Positions 30,064-40,266 of a DNA stretch of 64,000 nucleotides are shown here, piece after piece. The first letter of the stretch is position 1. The number at the start of each line of letters is the position of its first letter. A program made the position numbers and the translations under genes. The DNA is taken from NCBI GenBank assembly GCA_015698045.1, contig BLAL01000160.1, forward strand, positions 1,984,001-2,048,000, in the 5' to 3' direction. The notes below the pieces were generated by a model. It was not told the DNA's origin, ran no database searches, and saw only the letters and a program-made list of their open reading frames with translations. The stretch comes from Rhizophagus clarus (lineage: Eukaryota > Glomeromycota > Glomeromycetes > Glomerales > Glomeraceae).

Positions 30064-30833
30064 GACCAGAGTAATATATAATTTATAATATATGTTTGGT
30101 CGTAAAAACAGAAAAATATTGGGATGTACGGTATCTATATACTTTTTTTACTAACTTTCTGACGCTTGCACGTTTTCGATTAATGGATTTCATTTGCGTT
30201 ATTTACCCAAATGACTTACTGTTTTGTGTTATCTTGGGCACTGACCTCATCGTTTACAAATGGCTCGACTGTTTTGGTATATCTTGTTATCTTGCCGTTA
30301 TGATAATAAACCAAATGGCTTTATCCAAATGGTTAGACTGTTTTGTTATCTGCGATGTAGTACATTTACCAATGCGTAGTACTTCAGTGTAACATTATGC
30401 AATGCCGGACGAATAAAATAGTCAAAAAGCAGTTAATGTTTTGATTGATTTTTAAATGTAAATATAAATCCGCACGTGTTATTCAGGTGATTATTAGCTC
30501 TCATGCAGTAAACTAAATGATTCCCGATTTATACTTTCATTTGAGAGAAATACATGATAGCGTCGTGTGTGTGCATATATTGTGTATTCAGAAATTCCTT
30601 TTTCGCAAATGCGTCCATTATAAAGAACAATATTTATTTATTATGATAAAAATAAGTTTTCAACATGGAAAATAATCAAAATTAAAACAGATTTATGTAA
30701 AGGTGTATTCACCAGTCACCGCCAGTAAAATGATTATTTTGTATATCATAATATTTTCCGAATTTCCTAGAATTGATTTTAGTTAGAACTTAGAATAATG
30801 CATGAAAAAACAAGATTTAAACTAAAAGATCTC
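30064..30833. other. Intergenic region, no supported gene
   Basis: A 98-aa open frame at 30096-30392 has no features of a real protein. It contains an imperfect direct repeat (AAATGGCTCGACTGTTTTGG at 30259, AAATGGTTAGACTGTTTTG at 30328). Confidence 0.45.
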
Positions 30834-31418
30834 TCACTTTAATGCATCCCTATCTTTCGAATGTTTAACCATTATTTTCTTTTCAGTAGTCTCACAATTC
30901 CCAGAAGTTCCTGGTAAATTTACTAAACAGTACGGTTTTCCTTTTCCTGCGGACTTTTCTAAGTCTTTAATTGTTGTGCCTTTATTTACTGGTGTTGGGG
31001 GACCCATTGTCCAGCCTTTTGATGATGAAAACTTTGAAGTTTGAACACCGCCATCTTTACTTTTGTTAGTATTTTCAGTAACATATCTTCCAGACCCGGT
31101 TTCTGAAATAACTGCCTTATGAACGGCAACTTTAGATAAAGTTTTGGTTTTTTTGTCAGACCTGTCGATTGGTCGAGACGCAGTCCGGATTGTTTTAACA
31201 GGTTCAGAAGAAGTAGGAGTTGGAGTAGGAGTCTTTTTTTTCTCTCCAGAAGGATTTTTTCCTGCTAAGTTTTTAGTTGTTGTGCCTTTATTTAATGGTG
31301 TTGAGGGACCACCATTTGATGATAATAACTTTGAAGTTTGGACAACTCTAGGTAAAGTTATGGTTTTTTTGTCAGACCCGTTAATTGTTCGGAGGATTGT
31401 AGTAACAGGTTTACTCAT
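30834..31418 (-). CDS. Basic Lys/Thr-rich protein with internal repeat
   Basis: 194 aa, strongly basic and low in hydrophobic residues. A unit recurs: SDKKTITLPRVVQTSKLLSS..GPSTPLNKGTTTKNLAGK in the first half, SDKKTKTLSKV and VQTSKFSSSKGW..GPPTPVNKGTTIKDL in the second. The composition resembles linker-histone tails or DNA-condensing proteins. A role in condensing element DNA is conceivable; no family is recognised. Confidence 0.45.
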   Translation of the reverse strand: MSKPVTTILRTINGSDKKTITLPRVVQTSKLLSSNGGPSTPLNKGTTTKNLAGKNPSGEKKKTPTPTPTSSEPVKTIRTASRPIDRSDKKTKTLSKVAVHKAVISETGSGRYVTENTNKSKDGGVQTSKFSSSKGWTMGPPTPVNKGTTIKDLEKSAGKGKPYCLVNLPGTSGNCETTEKKIMVKHSKDRDALK

Positions 31419-31975
31419 TTTGAGAGATTTGGAAAAAATTTAACCTTGAGACATCGTATATACTGTATAGTATTTTGAGCCCAAATTTATAAAATTTTTG
31501 TATCATCTGTGATCTGTGATTATCCTATAATATTCTGCACTTAGACGATGTGTAGCCGATATTTTACTATCATGTTGCATGTCAAATTGAGATTATTGTA
31601 TCAATGACAAATGATAAAATCGTACATTCATTTGCGAGAATTTTAGTACTACTTTATACAAGTTAAGATAAGGCAATTGTTAGATTTGAGAATAATAACG
31701 GTGGCTTAACTATTTTAAATGCCAAAACTGGAACTGTCCTAGAACTGGCGGGTATACGTTATGTGAAACAACTAATAATAATTTAGCCGAACCGAATTAT
31801 GACGTCAGGAAAAATTGCATGTATGCATGGATAAATCCCCGATATGCTTGTAATGCTTGTAATCAAATAAAAATGAATCTGATATTTTATTATAATATAC
31901 TTGCTAAAAACACTATAAATCAGTAAAAATCAGTGAAATTGCTATAATATTACTAATCGCATTATACCTGTAAAA
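31419..31975. other. Intergenic region between divergent genes
   Basis: AT-rich; must contain promoters for the flanking divergent genes. No specific motif identified. Confidence 0.4.
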
Positions 31976-33148
31976 ATGGTTAGAACTGACTATCGATATG
32001 GGTTAAATCCTGTAGTAGTACAAGCGATAACTAATCTGCATTACAGATATAGTGATGAAACGCCAAAAATGTGATGTTCCCATATTCGTGTTCCATTTAG
32101 GAAGCTTATTGAATATAACCCAACATTCTTCTCAAAGAATGAATATATTCATATGACTGAAAGATTATATGAAGATGGGAAATTCGGACCTGGAAGACGT
32201 ACATTTCATATTTATTGCACTGTGTGTGATTCCTTAGTATTTATCTGTGATAATACCGAGGAATGTGCAAATAAGCATCTAAATGAATGTATTGCTAAAA
32301 TAGAGGAAAGGCGTATTGCTTATTATAGATCTATATTATGGAAACAAAAAATTAATAGAGCGTTTAGTTCTGAAGAAGAGGTTAAAAGAGTTTATTATCA
32401 CATATATTTTAGATATAAAAAATCGTATGAATATTTCGATGGTCACGCTACATACAGAGTTAAGGAAAAGATTGCACATCGCTTTATTAATAGCGCAATA
32501 GTTATCCAACGGGCTTGGAGAGCTTTCAAGTTGGGACCTGAAACATGGGCAAAACGAGTTTGGAATATGGTGAGAAATGACAATACTCCTGACGAGAAGA
32601 AGTATTTAGGTATAACTCCTCGTGGTATAAGAATTCCTGATGATCGATATGTAAACTATTTTGGTCAAAGAATTCTAGCCAGAGATGTACCTGCACATCA
32701 TCAGAATGAACCTAGATTGCGTGATTTGTATTATCATTATACTCCATATGATTGGGCAGAAAAGAAGAAATACCAGTTATATATTCGATTAACTACTGTA
32801 GCATATATAGTTACTTTTATAAAATCATATCAGCAAGGTTATAGATTTGTTAGTTATGGTGATTGGTCTATTATGCTAAAATATCTAGCAAATCCTGAAC
32901 ATTACCGTACTACTACAGACAGCATCAATATTTATGTACACTTTGTTAAAATTTCAGAATACATACGATATAAATGTAAAAAAGCAGGAAAACCATTTTC
33001 ATGTAATTCGTTAGAAATTGATATGTTCAAATCTGACTATATTCCTACTATCAATGGAGGAGGTACTATTATAGATTTCTCAGATTTTAACAATAACTGT
33101 AAGTATATACAACGAATTTTTCAGATTATAGAATCAATATTAAAATAG
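31976..33148 (+). pseudogene. Zinc-ribbon/IQ-motif protein with in-frame TGA
   Basis: Reading from ATG 31976 the frame is open except for TGA at 32072-32074 (DETPKM-stop-CSHIRVPF). After that it stays open to TAG, for 390 codons in all; the longest clean part starts at 32153. Features: paired cysteines C.VC .. C...EEC..H at about residues 80-100, and an IQ-like motif (AIVIQRAWRAFK) at about 180 followed by WAKRVWNMVRND and LGITPRG. A shorter paralogue follows at 33364. IQ motifs bind calmodulin-like proteins, but the surrounding domain is not recognised. Absence of any frameshift suggests one recent nonsense change or readthrough. Confidence 0.55.
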
Positions 33149-33363
33149 TATATTTCATATTCATATATAATTATTAATAAATCAATCAATTTATTTTTTT
33201 TACTTCGCTCATGTATGCAGTGATCGCCTAGTGAAATGTACCACCTGCGAGTTTGTGAGACAAGATAAATTATTGGCAAAAGGTGTTATGCATGATCCAT
33301 CTATTCTGGGTTAGATCCTCCAATATTGTATAACTATTTTAATAAAGTATTTCAGGAAGATCA

Positions 33364-33858
33364 ATGAAGCGATCTTGGGGATTCTTGATTCCTAAATACT
33401 ATAATTACGGCTTTGAAAATTTCTATGCAACAGTTATTCAGCGAGCTTACAGGAATTACAAGAAGAGACCCAAATCTTTGGCAAAACGAATTTGGGAGGC
33501 GGTGAGGAATGATGGTACTTCTGATAGAAAGAAACTCTTAGGTATAACTCCTCGTGATACTTATCCCGCCCCTTCATGGCCTACAAGAGATGATGAGTGG
33601 ATAATTGAGAAGAAATGGCAATTATCTGTGATATTAGCTAATGTAACATATGGTATTGTTTTTAAAAAATTATACCAGCGAGGCTATATAATCATTAGAG
33701 GTTTGGATTGGTCTAACCAACTAATGTGGCTACAGAATCCTGATTATTATCGTATTGATAAAGATAACATTGAATATATCATTAGAGTTACAGAATGCGA
33801 GAAATATAAGGCTAATTCATGGAGTATAAAATCAATCTGTGAGCGTGTTGGATTATAA
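33364..33858 (+). CDS. Truncated tandem paralogue of the IQ-motif protein
   Basis: 164 aa, parallel to the C-terminal half of the preceding gene (TVIQRAYRNYKKRPKSLAKRIWEAVRNDG, LGITPRD, then WQLSVILANVTYGI and YYRIDKDNIEYI). A remnant of the cysteine-containing N-terminal part lies just upstream (33213-33314, VKCTTCEFV in frame, then a stop). This is therefore a second copy that lost its N-terminus, or whose N-terminal exon has decayed. Confidence 0.55.
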   Translation: MKRSWGFLIPKYYNYGFENFYATVIQRAYRNYKKRPKSLAKRIWEAVRNDGTSDRKKLLGITPRDTYPAPSWPTRDDEWIIEKKWQLSVILANVTYGIVFKKLYQRGYIIIRGLDWSNQLMWLQNPDYYRIDKDNIEYIIRVTECEKYKANSWSIKSICERVGL

Positions 33859-34530
33859 TTCTCGTGGTGTCAGATCATCAGATCCTGAATATTATAATAT
33901 ATTGCCTAGCCACAATGCATGTTGGCATGTGCGACAGTCGTTAAGACGCTAAAGCATAAATTAGCACGTTTTCGATCCTCGTTAAAGTATATATGATGTA
34001 ATGAGTGATACACCGCAAATCATCTGTAACTCTGTGTGACTGCTTATGCGACAAATTAATTTTCACACATAAGAAATTGATCCCCAAAAATATTTCGAAT
34101 TTTTTCCCTATCTATCTGAATAGCATTTATTTATAGTTTATTTCCTCCGGAGCTACAGGCTATTCTTACTAGATTCCGACCAGAGTATATTTATATAATG
34201 TTACTAAGCCTTTATTACTGAGCGGTCGAGCAAGTGAAATAAAAAAAAAAGTATGTATATGCATATTCCCCAACGCCTTTGTAAATGTTGAGATCTTCAA
34301 TGCACATTCCACATGCCCTTATTCTCTAACACAAAATTTTGGCGTAAAGTACCTTGCATATTTCTCCTATCTCTTCCCAAACACAGAACTCGAGCTCAAA
34401 GAAATGAGAATGTAGGAATGCAAGACATTTAAAAAGGCAGTATGACAAAAAGGTATGAAATTTACTGTACATTATTTTTTACTTCACCTAGCAAGCTTTT
34501 CACTAACATATAACATTATTATATTAAAAC
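33859..34530. other. Intergenic region, no gene seen
   Basis: AT-rich. TAACATATAACATTATTATATT before the ATG at 34531 is TATA-like. Confidence 0.4.
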
Positions 34531-36449
34531 ATGGAAGAGTTTCTTTTAAAAAGAGAACCCCTCGATATCGTTAGAATTTCTACGGCATTATTTGTACGAG
34601 TAGAGGAAGGTGAATGGTCAGGCGTTCTCGAAAAAGAGGTGGAGAATTTTGAGAATGTTCTGAAAAGAGCCTTAGAACGAGTTCCCTCAGAAGATGTCGA
34701 GCGAAGAAAGAAACTTCAAAGTTTTGGTACCGGGAAAAAATTAGCTAAACGGGTAAGGCAATAAACTATTTTCATGATGAATATGGATATGATGACATGC
34801 TTTTTTTAGGTTTTCTGGCATGTATATATTAGTGAATGCGCTGTGTCCGTTGTAATATTATTACTTCCCATATGGCAGTAGCTAGTTACATACATGCTAT
34901 TATATAAGATATTCTGCCGGCAATTGATAGTTTATGTGAAAATGGAAACCTAATCTGATCCCGCGATATGGAATCTAGTATGATTATCAAGTAAATCTTG
35001 ATGAACTAATTTTTAATAATATTTTCAGGTTTCGACTGCGTTCGAAGACTTATGTTCTCTTTCTGAAATGAAAGCGCTAGTAATTGATACTGAAGCTTGG
35101 CATGAAGACGCAAATGCAAATTTACGATCTTTGAAATGTGATGTTGGGCAATGTGTAAATGGGAGCGTGAGTTATGAAAAAACAATGTGGGAGAGGATAG
35201 AAATGGAACTTAATAATATAAATGTAGAAAATCTTGGATTTGACCATCCGATTTGTTCAGGCGTTCTAGATGCCAAATCAGAACCTTTCATAAACATTCC
35301 TGGGTCGTTTTGCGATATTTTTAAGGAGCCATTTCAAAAATATAAGTTGGAACAGAATCATGATATATTAGACACTTGTGAAGAATTTATCCAGAACGAA
35401 GAATCAAAGATTAATGAAGACGAGGATTTGCGTGATGTCGAATTTGGGAAATGGTTAGATAGTTCTGAAAGGCTTCAAGAAAAAACAAGACGAATTATAG
35501 AATCTTTGTAAGTTTATTATTTTTTCGCCCTATACTCTACCTTCTTATATGTTAGCTTACCACTACTCATGAATAATATGAATGGGTGGGATCTTTGTAG
35601 GCTTAAAGTTTGAAAATCGCCTAAGTATGAAGCCCATACAAAGAAAGGAAAACCAATTAACGAAGGATCGTATGTCTGCGAAGTACTTGCGCCATTAATA
35701 AATATAGTAATGAGTGATTTACCTGGAAACCCTGCTGTATGGGATATATGGTAAGCACTATCTTTAGTATTAACCATAAATTGTTTCTCTTCTGTCACGC
35801 TTTTTTTTCGCAACTAATAATTTTCCTAAATAGGGGTGAAGAGGGGAGTTCGGCTAGTACTATACGAAAAGGATCTCGCAAGTTTGCACGGAAGCCTGAT
35901 TATATGACTATTGTACAATTAGGAAAAGATGTGGAACTTGAAATAGCATATCTTGAGACTGGTAGACCAAATTCCAGCCAAGATAAGTGACGGCGAGACC
36001 ATAAAAAATTAATTCGATTTTCCAAGGATTCCATTGATACTACTAGGATTATATCGAAGCTTAAAAGAATATTCAATCAATCGTCCAAGAGGCAGGATTT
36101 GACCATATTCGCTATTAACATCGCAGGTATTTTTACTTCATATACTCCCGCTCCTATATTACAACAAATAGTGATTAATCATATTGTTTTTATTATAGGC
36201 GATGTTATAGAACTTTATGCTATGCGAAAAGAATCGAGTATTTACAAGTACTGCTTAATAGAGGAAGCGACAATTCCATTGCATATGACTTCCCCAAGTG
36301 CCGTATACCCGCTTATACATGCATTGATGACTCTGAGAACGGCCGTCGCATGTACGATTCACAAAATATTATATAGTTCTGACTCTGGGGATAGTGAGCA
36401 TAGTTCTAGTGAAATGGTAGTAACGGTTTCGACCCCAAAAAATTCATAG
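34531..36449 (+). pseudogene. Multi-exon Glomeromycotina-type gene with in-frame TGA
   Basis: Exon 1 is 34531-34752 (donor GTAAGG). Exon 2 runs from about 35029 (after TTTTCAG) to 35507 with consensus donor GTAAGT. A further exon near 35660-35752 reads EGSYVCEVLAPLINIV, then MSDLPGNPAVWDIW. Next, about 35834-36127 (GEEGSSASTIRKGSRKFA, GRPNSSQDK-stop-RRDHKKLIRFSKDSID), then 36200-36449 (DVIELYAMRKESSIYKYC, to stop). A TGA at 35988-35990 interrupts an otherwise open exon. I recall similar multi-exon proteins as very numerous in Rhizophagus, function unknown. Exon borders in 35508-35833 are uncertain. Confidence 0.5.
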
Positions 36450-36607
36450 AATAGATATTCGATATATGTATTTTTATTAAATTATATTAATAAAGAAAGT
36501 GTACTATACAATATTTTTTCTTAGCAAATTTGCGGGACCGCGCGGTCTCAGAAAACACGTGATTTTTACTTTTGAATATTGTCATACTAATACTACATTA
36601 CGCTAGC

Positions 36608-36808
36608 ATGCAATCCGAAATAGATGAGACCGATTCATTGAAAATATGCATTGCCAGGCTTGAAGTCGAAAATGCCGAACTTAGAAAGAAGTTTGCTGAG
36701 ATTGAAGCCAGGAATGCTGAGTTTAAGGCCAGAATTGCGAAATTGGAAGATAAGCAATTGCAAAACGAAATGGTTAAAAACTTATTATCTGTATCACGAA
36801 AGTCATGA
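36608..36808 (+). CDS. Small coiled-coil protein
   Basis: 66 aa from ATG 36608. Almost wholly a heptad-repeat helix (LEVENAELRKKFAEIEARNAEF, KARIAKLEDKQ). CATACTAATAC lies 28-39 bases upstream, like the CATACTAAC leader of other element genes. Short fragments of this kind are common in Rhizophagus as N-termini of longer proteins; here it ends at TGA. Confidence 0.45.
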   Translation: MQSEIDETDSLKICIARLEVENAELRKKFAEIEARNAEFKARIAKLEDKQLQNEMVKNLLSVSRKS

Positions 36809-36997
36809 TCATGTATTCTTGGCAAATTTCAGCCGGGGCACCCCTGCCAAAATCACGTGAATTTTTTGCCAATTGGTAATCTGATGTGACACAATCCGTG
36901 ATATTGGCGCGTAGTAAAGCACCTTCGGAGAAATTCTCAAAATTTTCTTATAAAATTTCTGAATCTATAAAATTCTCAAAATTTTTATTTGTTATCT

Positions 36998-37684
36998 ATG
37001 GTAACAATGACCGGTATACTAACACCAACTTTTCATGTATATTACTCAAAGCAACTTAACCAGCTCCCCCGTTCCATTAAAATAGATACATGGCGACGTC
37101 TTACTTCACGAAAACATCCATTATCGATAGAACAGGCAAGTAGTATTCATCCCGAAGTGGAAGATTTGTTAAATAAGGCAGTTGGAAATTATATTAAGCA
37201 AAAAGAGCGTCAGAAGATGAAGCCTATTACCAGCGACTGTGAAACTTCGTTAAGGCAAGAAAATGAGGAGTTGTGTATATCAAAACGGGCATTGGAAAAA
37301 AAGATTGAAGAGCTTCTTGACTTGCAAGAGCAATATAAGTCTCATGAGGTAGCCATGACCAGGTCTTTGGAGGAGAGTGGCGGGAAAGTCAGCCAATTAT
37401 CAGATTTGGTAGCTTTCTTCAAAAGTATAATTCCTGATACGAAAAAAGCTATTGCATCAGCTAAAAAGTACATTGACCTGTTAGAGAATAAATGCCGGCA
37501 CCTGGAGAATATTATTACTGCTAAAGATAGAAAAATTATCGCTCTTGTCGATCAGATTCTGAAGCATAGTGATGCGACTATAGAACCAAAAACTTATTCT
37601 AGCAATAGTGAAAGGAAATTATGGACGAAGAGGCATAGCGAATCTGAATATGATCCAGAAGTTCAGAAAAAATATACATTTTAG
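36998..37684 (+). CDS. Unrecognised coiled-coil protein
   Basis: 228 aa from ATG 36998. Residues 1-65 are globular (HVYYSKQLNQLPRSIKIDTWRRL). About 80-135 and 150-195 are coiled coil (EELCISKRALEKKIEELLDL; NKCRHLENIITAKDRKIIAL). No family recognised. It converges with the packaging-ATPase gene, leaving 48 bp between stops. Confidence 0.5.
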   Translation: MVTMTGILTPTFHVYYSKQLNQLPRSIKIDTWRRLTSRKHPLSIEQASSIHPEVEDLLNKAVGNYIKQKERQKMKPITSDCETSLRQENEELCISKRALEKKIEELLDLQEQYKSHEVAMTRSLEESGGKVSQLSDLVAFFKSIIPDTKKAIASAKKYIDLLENKCRHLENIITAKDRKIIALVDQILKHSDATIEPKTYSSNSERKLWTKRHSESEYDPEVQKKYTF

Positions 37685-37732
37685 GATTTGGCAGGTAAAT
37701 GATTATCCGAGGCAATTGATTGCCTGGAATAG

Positions 37733-38485
37733 CTAGTTAGAAGTATTGCCTAACGATTTGATTTCCCTTTCCAAATTGAGCGGAGTGTCCCATCGAAGTG
37801 AAAAAGATTCGGATCTTGGTTTATTTATATCGATGACCACAAATTCCTTTTGTCTCAAATAACCATCGAGGACCTTTGAAGCTTTGTGCGGATCAGCATC
37901 TGTATAAGGACTTATAATGTCAGCAAGTTTTCGTATTGAACTTCCACCACTGAAGAGTACAATATGCGTTGCATTTTCACGAATATCTGTAGGAATCCTG
38001 TGAAATTTTTGTGAGATATAAATAGAAGAAATATTCTCGTGGCGACCTCTACTAAAATATGGAATAATTTTTTTCTGTATAACTGGAGGGTCCGAACGGA
38101 CATCCTCAAATATCATTAGTGTACTTCTTTTAGCATTGAACTTTTTTGGATCTGGAATTTCATCAGGAGTGAGTGTAGAGAATGTGATATCTTCATAGTA
38201 TGGCTTGGATTTATATTGCGCGAGATATTTATAAAAATTTTGAACGATACCGTATTTAGGCTCATTAAGATGGTAGCCACATAATATCACATCGTCACAT
38301 TTAACATTGCGCTCACCTATTTTAGAACTCTTTTTTTTCCTAAACATGTAGTAAAATTTGTTCATCACTAGCAAGTTTAGAATCATATTTGTTTTACCCA
38401 AATTGCTAGCCCCTGCAACTATAATTCGAAAAGGCCATGGCGGTGCGTGAGGATCACCCTTACTTTTTCGAGGACTTGACTTCAT
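37733..38485 (-). CDS. A32-like DNA-packaging ATPase (FtsK/HerA type)
   Basis: 250 aa, intact. Walker A GASNLGKT at residues 25-32, preceded by the hydrophobic strand FRIIVA; Walker B LMIFEDVR at about 123-130; and SSIYISQKFHRIP followed by NATHIVLFSGG, which correspond to the sensor and arginine region of the family. Size and motif order match packaging ATPases of NCLDVs, virophages and Polintons. These pump genomes into capsids. Its presence supports a virus-like lifestyle for the element's ancestors. It is followed on the same strand by a nuclease and the integrase. Confidence 0.8.
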   Translation of the reverse strand: MKSSPRKSKGDPHAPPWPFRIIVAGASNLGKTNMILNLLVMNKFYYMFRKKKSSKIGERNVKCDDVILCGYHLNEPKYGIVQNFYKYLAQYKSKPYYEDITFSTLTPDEIPDPKKFNAKRSTLMIFEDVRSDPPVIQKKIIPYFSRGRHENISSIYISQKFHRIPTDIRENATHIVLFSGGSSIRKLADIISPYTDADPHKASKVLDGYLRQKEFVVIDINKPRSESFSLRWDTPLNLEREIKSLGNTSN

Positions 38486-38592
38486 CCACCGCGAATATTA
38501 CGTATTTCATGATTCGATCTAACTAATTATTATATCGAAAAATAATGTAACAAGTTCCGGCAATAAATGTTCTACCCAATTTTTAGATTGCT

Positions 38593-38970
38593 TTACCCAC
38601 TTGCATCATCCAAATATCCCTTTTCGATTAATGTATGTTTAATGAACAGATAAAAATCCGCAGTATAGGGTACTTCGATAAGACATATGCCTTGCTCCTT
38701 GCATATATCCCGCTTCTCCTGATCGCGCATTTTCTGTTCATCCAAATCTATCTGGCCTCTTCTATGAAACATTGAATTAAGATTATAGTGTTGGGGTCCC
38801 TGGAATTCGAATGCTAGTTGTAATTCCTTATTATACCCATCGAGTTGCATCCCATCCAAAAAATTTGGCCTACATGATGGGAATTTCTTCCCTAACAGAT
38901 CCTCAAAAATATATCGGCATTTACGCTCTTGAGTATGATGGCATAGAGGGCACCAATCGAATTTTTTCAT
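38593..38970 (-). CDS. Zinc-knuckle VSR-like endonuclease
   Basis: 125 aa. N-terminal CPLCHH....C can bind zinc. The core reads [20 protein letters not shown] (Asp and Glu-x-Gln-Gly of a PD-(D/E)XK fold), then [21 protein letters not shown], the classic VSR-type tail. Such enzymes occur in large DNA viruses and mobile elements and cut or repair DNA. All core residues are present. It lies between the ATPase and integrase on the same strand. A relic of the same family is outside the element (5475-5750). Confidence 0.7.
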   Translation of the reverse strand: MKKFDWCPLCHHTQERKCRYIFEDLLGKKFPSCRPNFLDGMQLDGYNKELQLAFEFQGPQHYNLNSMFHRRGQIDLDEQKMRDQEKRDICKEQGICLIEVPYTADFYLFIKHTLIEKGYLDDASG

Positions 38971-39018
38971 GATATATTTTAGTGGATATTCCCACTGATG
39001 CGCATCATTCTCACAGGA

Positions 39019-40266
39019 TCAAAGATACACATTATGTCCATTTATTCGCCCAGTTTTTCCAAGGCATTGTCCACCACGTTTTTCAGCATATTGATTGGCT
39101 TCGGTTAAATTATCATTAACAACTTGAACATAATGGACGAATCCAGTAGGATGGTATTTTCGCATAAATCCATCGGGTGGATATTCGATTTTATCGGGTT
39201 CCTCAATCACTTGGAGCTCCTCATATTTAAAGGGTCGTTTAGGGTTCCATCCCATCAAATGAGCAGTTGATCCAATGGGTTCATCCTCGAGATAATATAA
39301 GACCGGTTGTGGTGGATTCCTTCCAATAACGACTCTTTTGATCTTATAAACACGTAACGACCAGTATGGATCAGTTGTCCGATGCCTGTAATCACCTTCC
39401 AGCTCACCAGGTTTCAATAGATATCTAACCGCTGTACCCTTTTTTAACCTTATCTCTTCGTATCGCCCAATCGCCCGCTTAGCTTTACTAGAGGGTTTCG
39501 ATTCAACTTCATCCAAAGTCATAGCACGAGCTGGTGACATTCCGATAAGACGAGTCTTGCTATTATTCATAAAATCGATGTACTTTTGAAGGATTTTATT
39601 CCAGAGCCTTGAACGCTCTCCTTCAGTTAATCGCCCTTCTATAGCGTATTGGACTTTATATATTAGTTTTGCTAAATTTTTCTTGAATGCTTTAATAAAA
39701 GCCAAGCTCTCGAAACTATAAAGATCGACAACACGTATAGTGACATTGTACTGTTGCATCCCTCATGAAAATGCGCCTCGGAACGAAGCATCACTATCAG
39801 TCATTAACAATGTTGGCCATGTGAGAGGATTAGAAGGATCCTCATATATTTCTTTGATTGCGATCCAGATTTCTAAACTATTTCTCGATGTTAATGATCG
39901 CCCAGCCTTAAAACGTGTTGCCACATCTATGACTAGAAAGCTACAAACAAACACCCTTCTACCATCCTGATCATCGTGAGTATGGAGCAAAATGTCACAC
40001 TGATGAACTTTGTTCAGAATCTTAATCTTTGAAAAACTCGCCTCGGCTTTACATGGTAATGGCTGTAGATAGATTTGGTAACTATATTGGTGTTTTAACC
40101 ATTTTGCAATATTTTTTAGTTGGAAAGAGTATCCTTCCTGTTGACATACTTTATGTAATTTTTTAGCATTGGGATGGAAACTGGGTATATTATAAAACAA
40201 AAGTCTACAAACTATACGGAGCTCTTCATTGGGATCTATTATAATTTGGGGTTGGCTCATTCTCAA
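39019..40266 (-). pseudogene. Retroviral-type (rve) integrase, interrupted by TGA
   Basis: One frame of 416 codons broken by TGA at 39763-39765 (FRGAFS-stop-GMQQYN). First catalytic Asp in LVIDVATRF, second in LMTDSDASF. Where the family has Glu before RFN, this copy has LAFIKAFKK, so the third acidic residue appears to be Lys. The C-terminal part (RYEEIRLKKGTAVRYLL, PVLYYLEDE) matches the chromodomain-like tail region of Polinton integrases. It would insert element DNA with a short target duplication. The stop and the Glu-to-Lys change make this copy inactive unless complemented. Confidence 0.75.

Noticed and set aside
30096..30392. 98-aa plus-strand open frame
   Set aside because: Overlaps the promoter side of the minus-strand gene, contains an imperfect repeat, and lacks any recognisable pattern.
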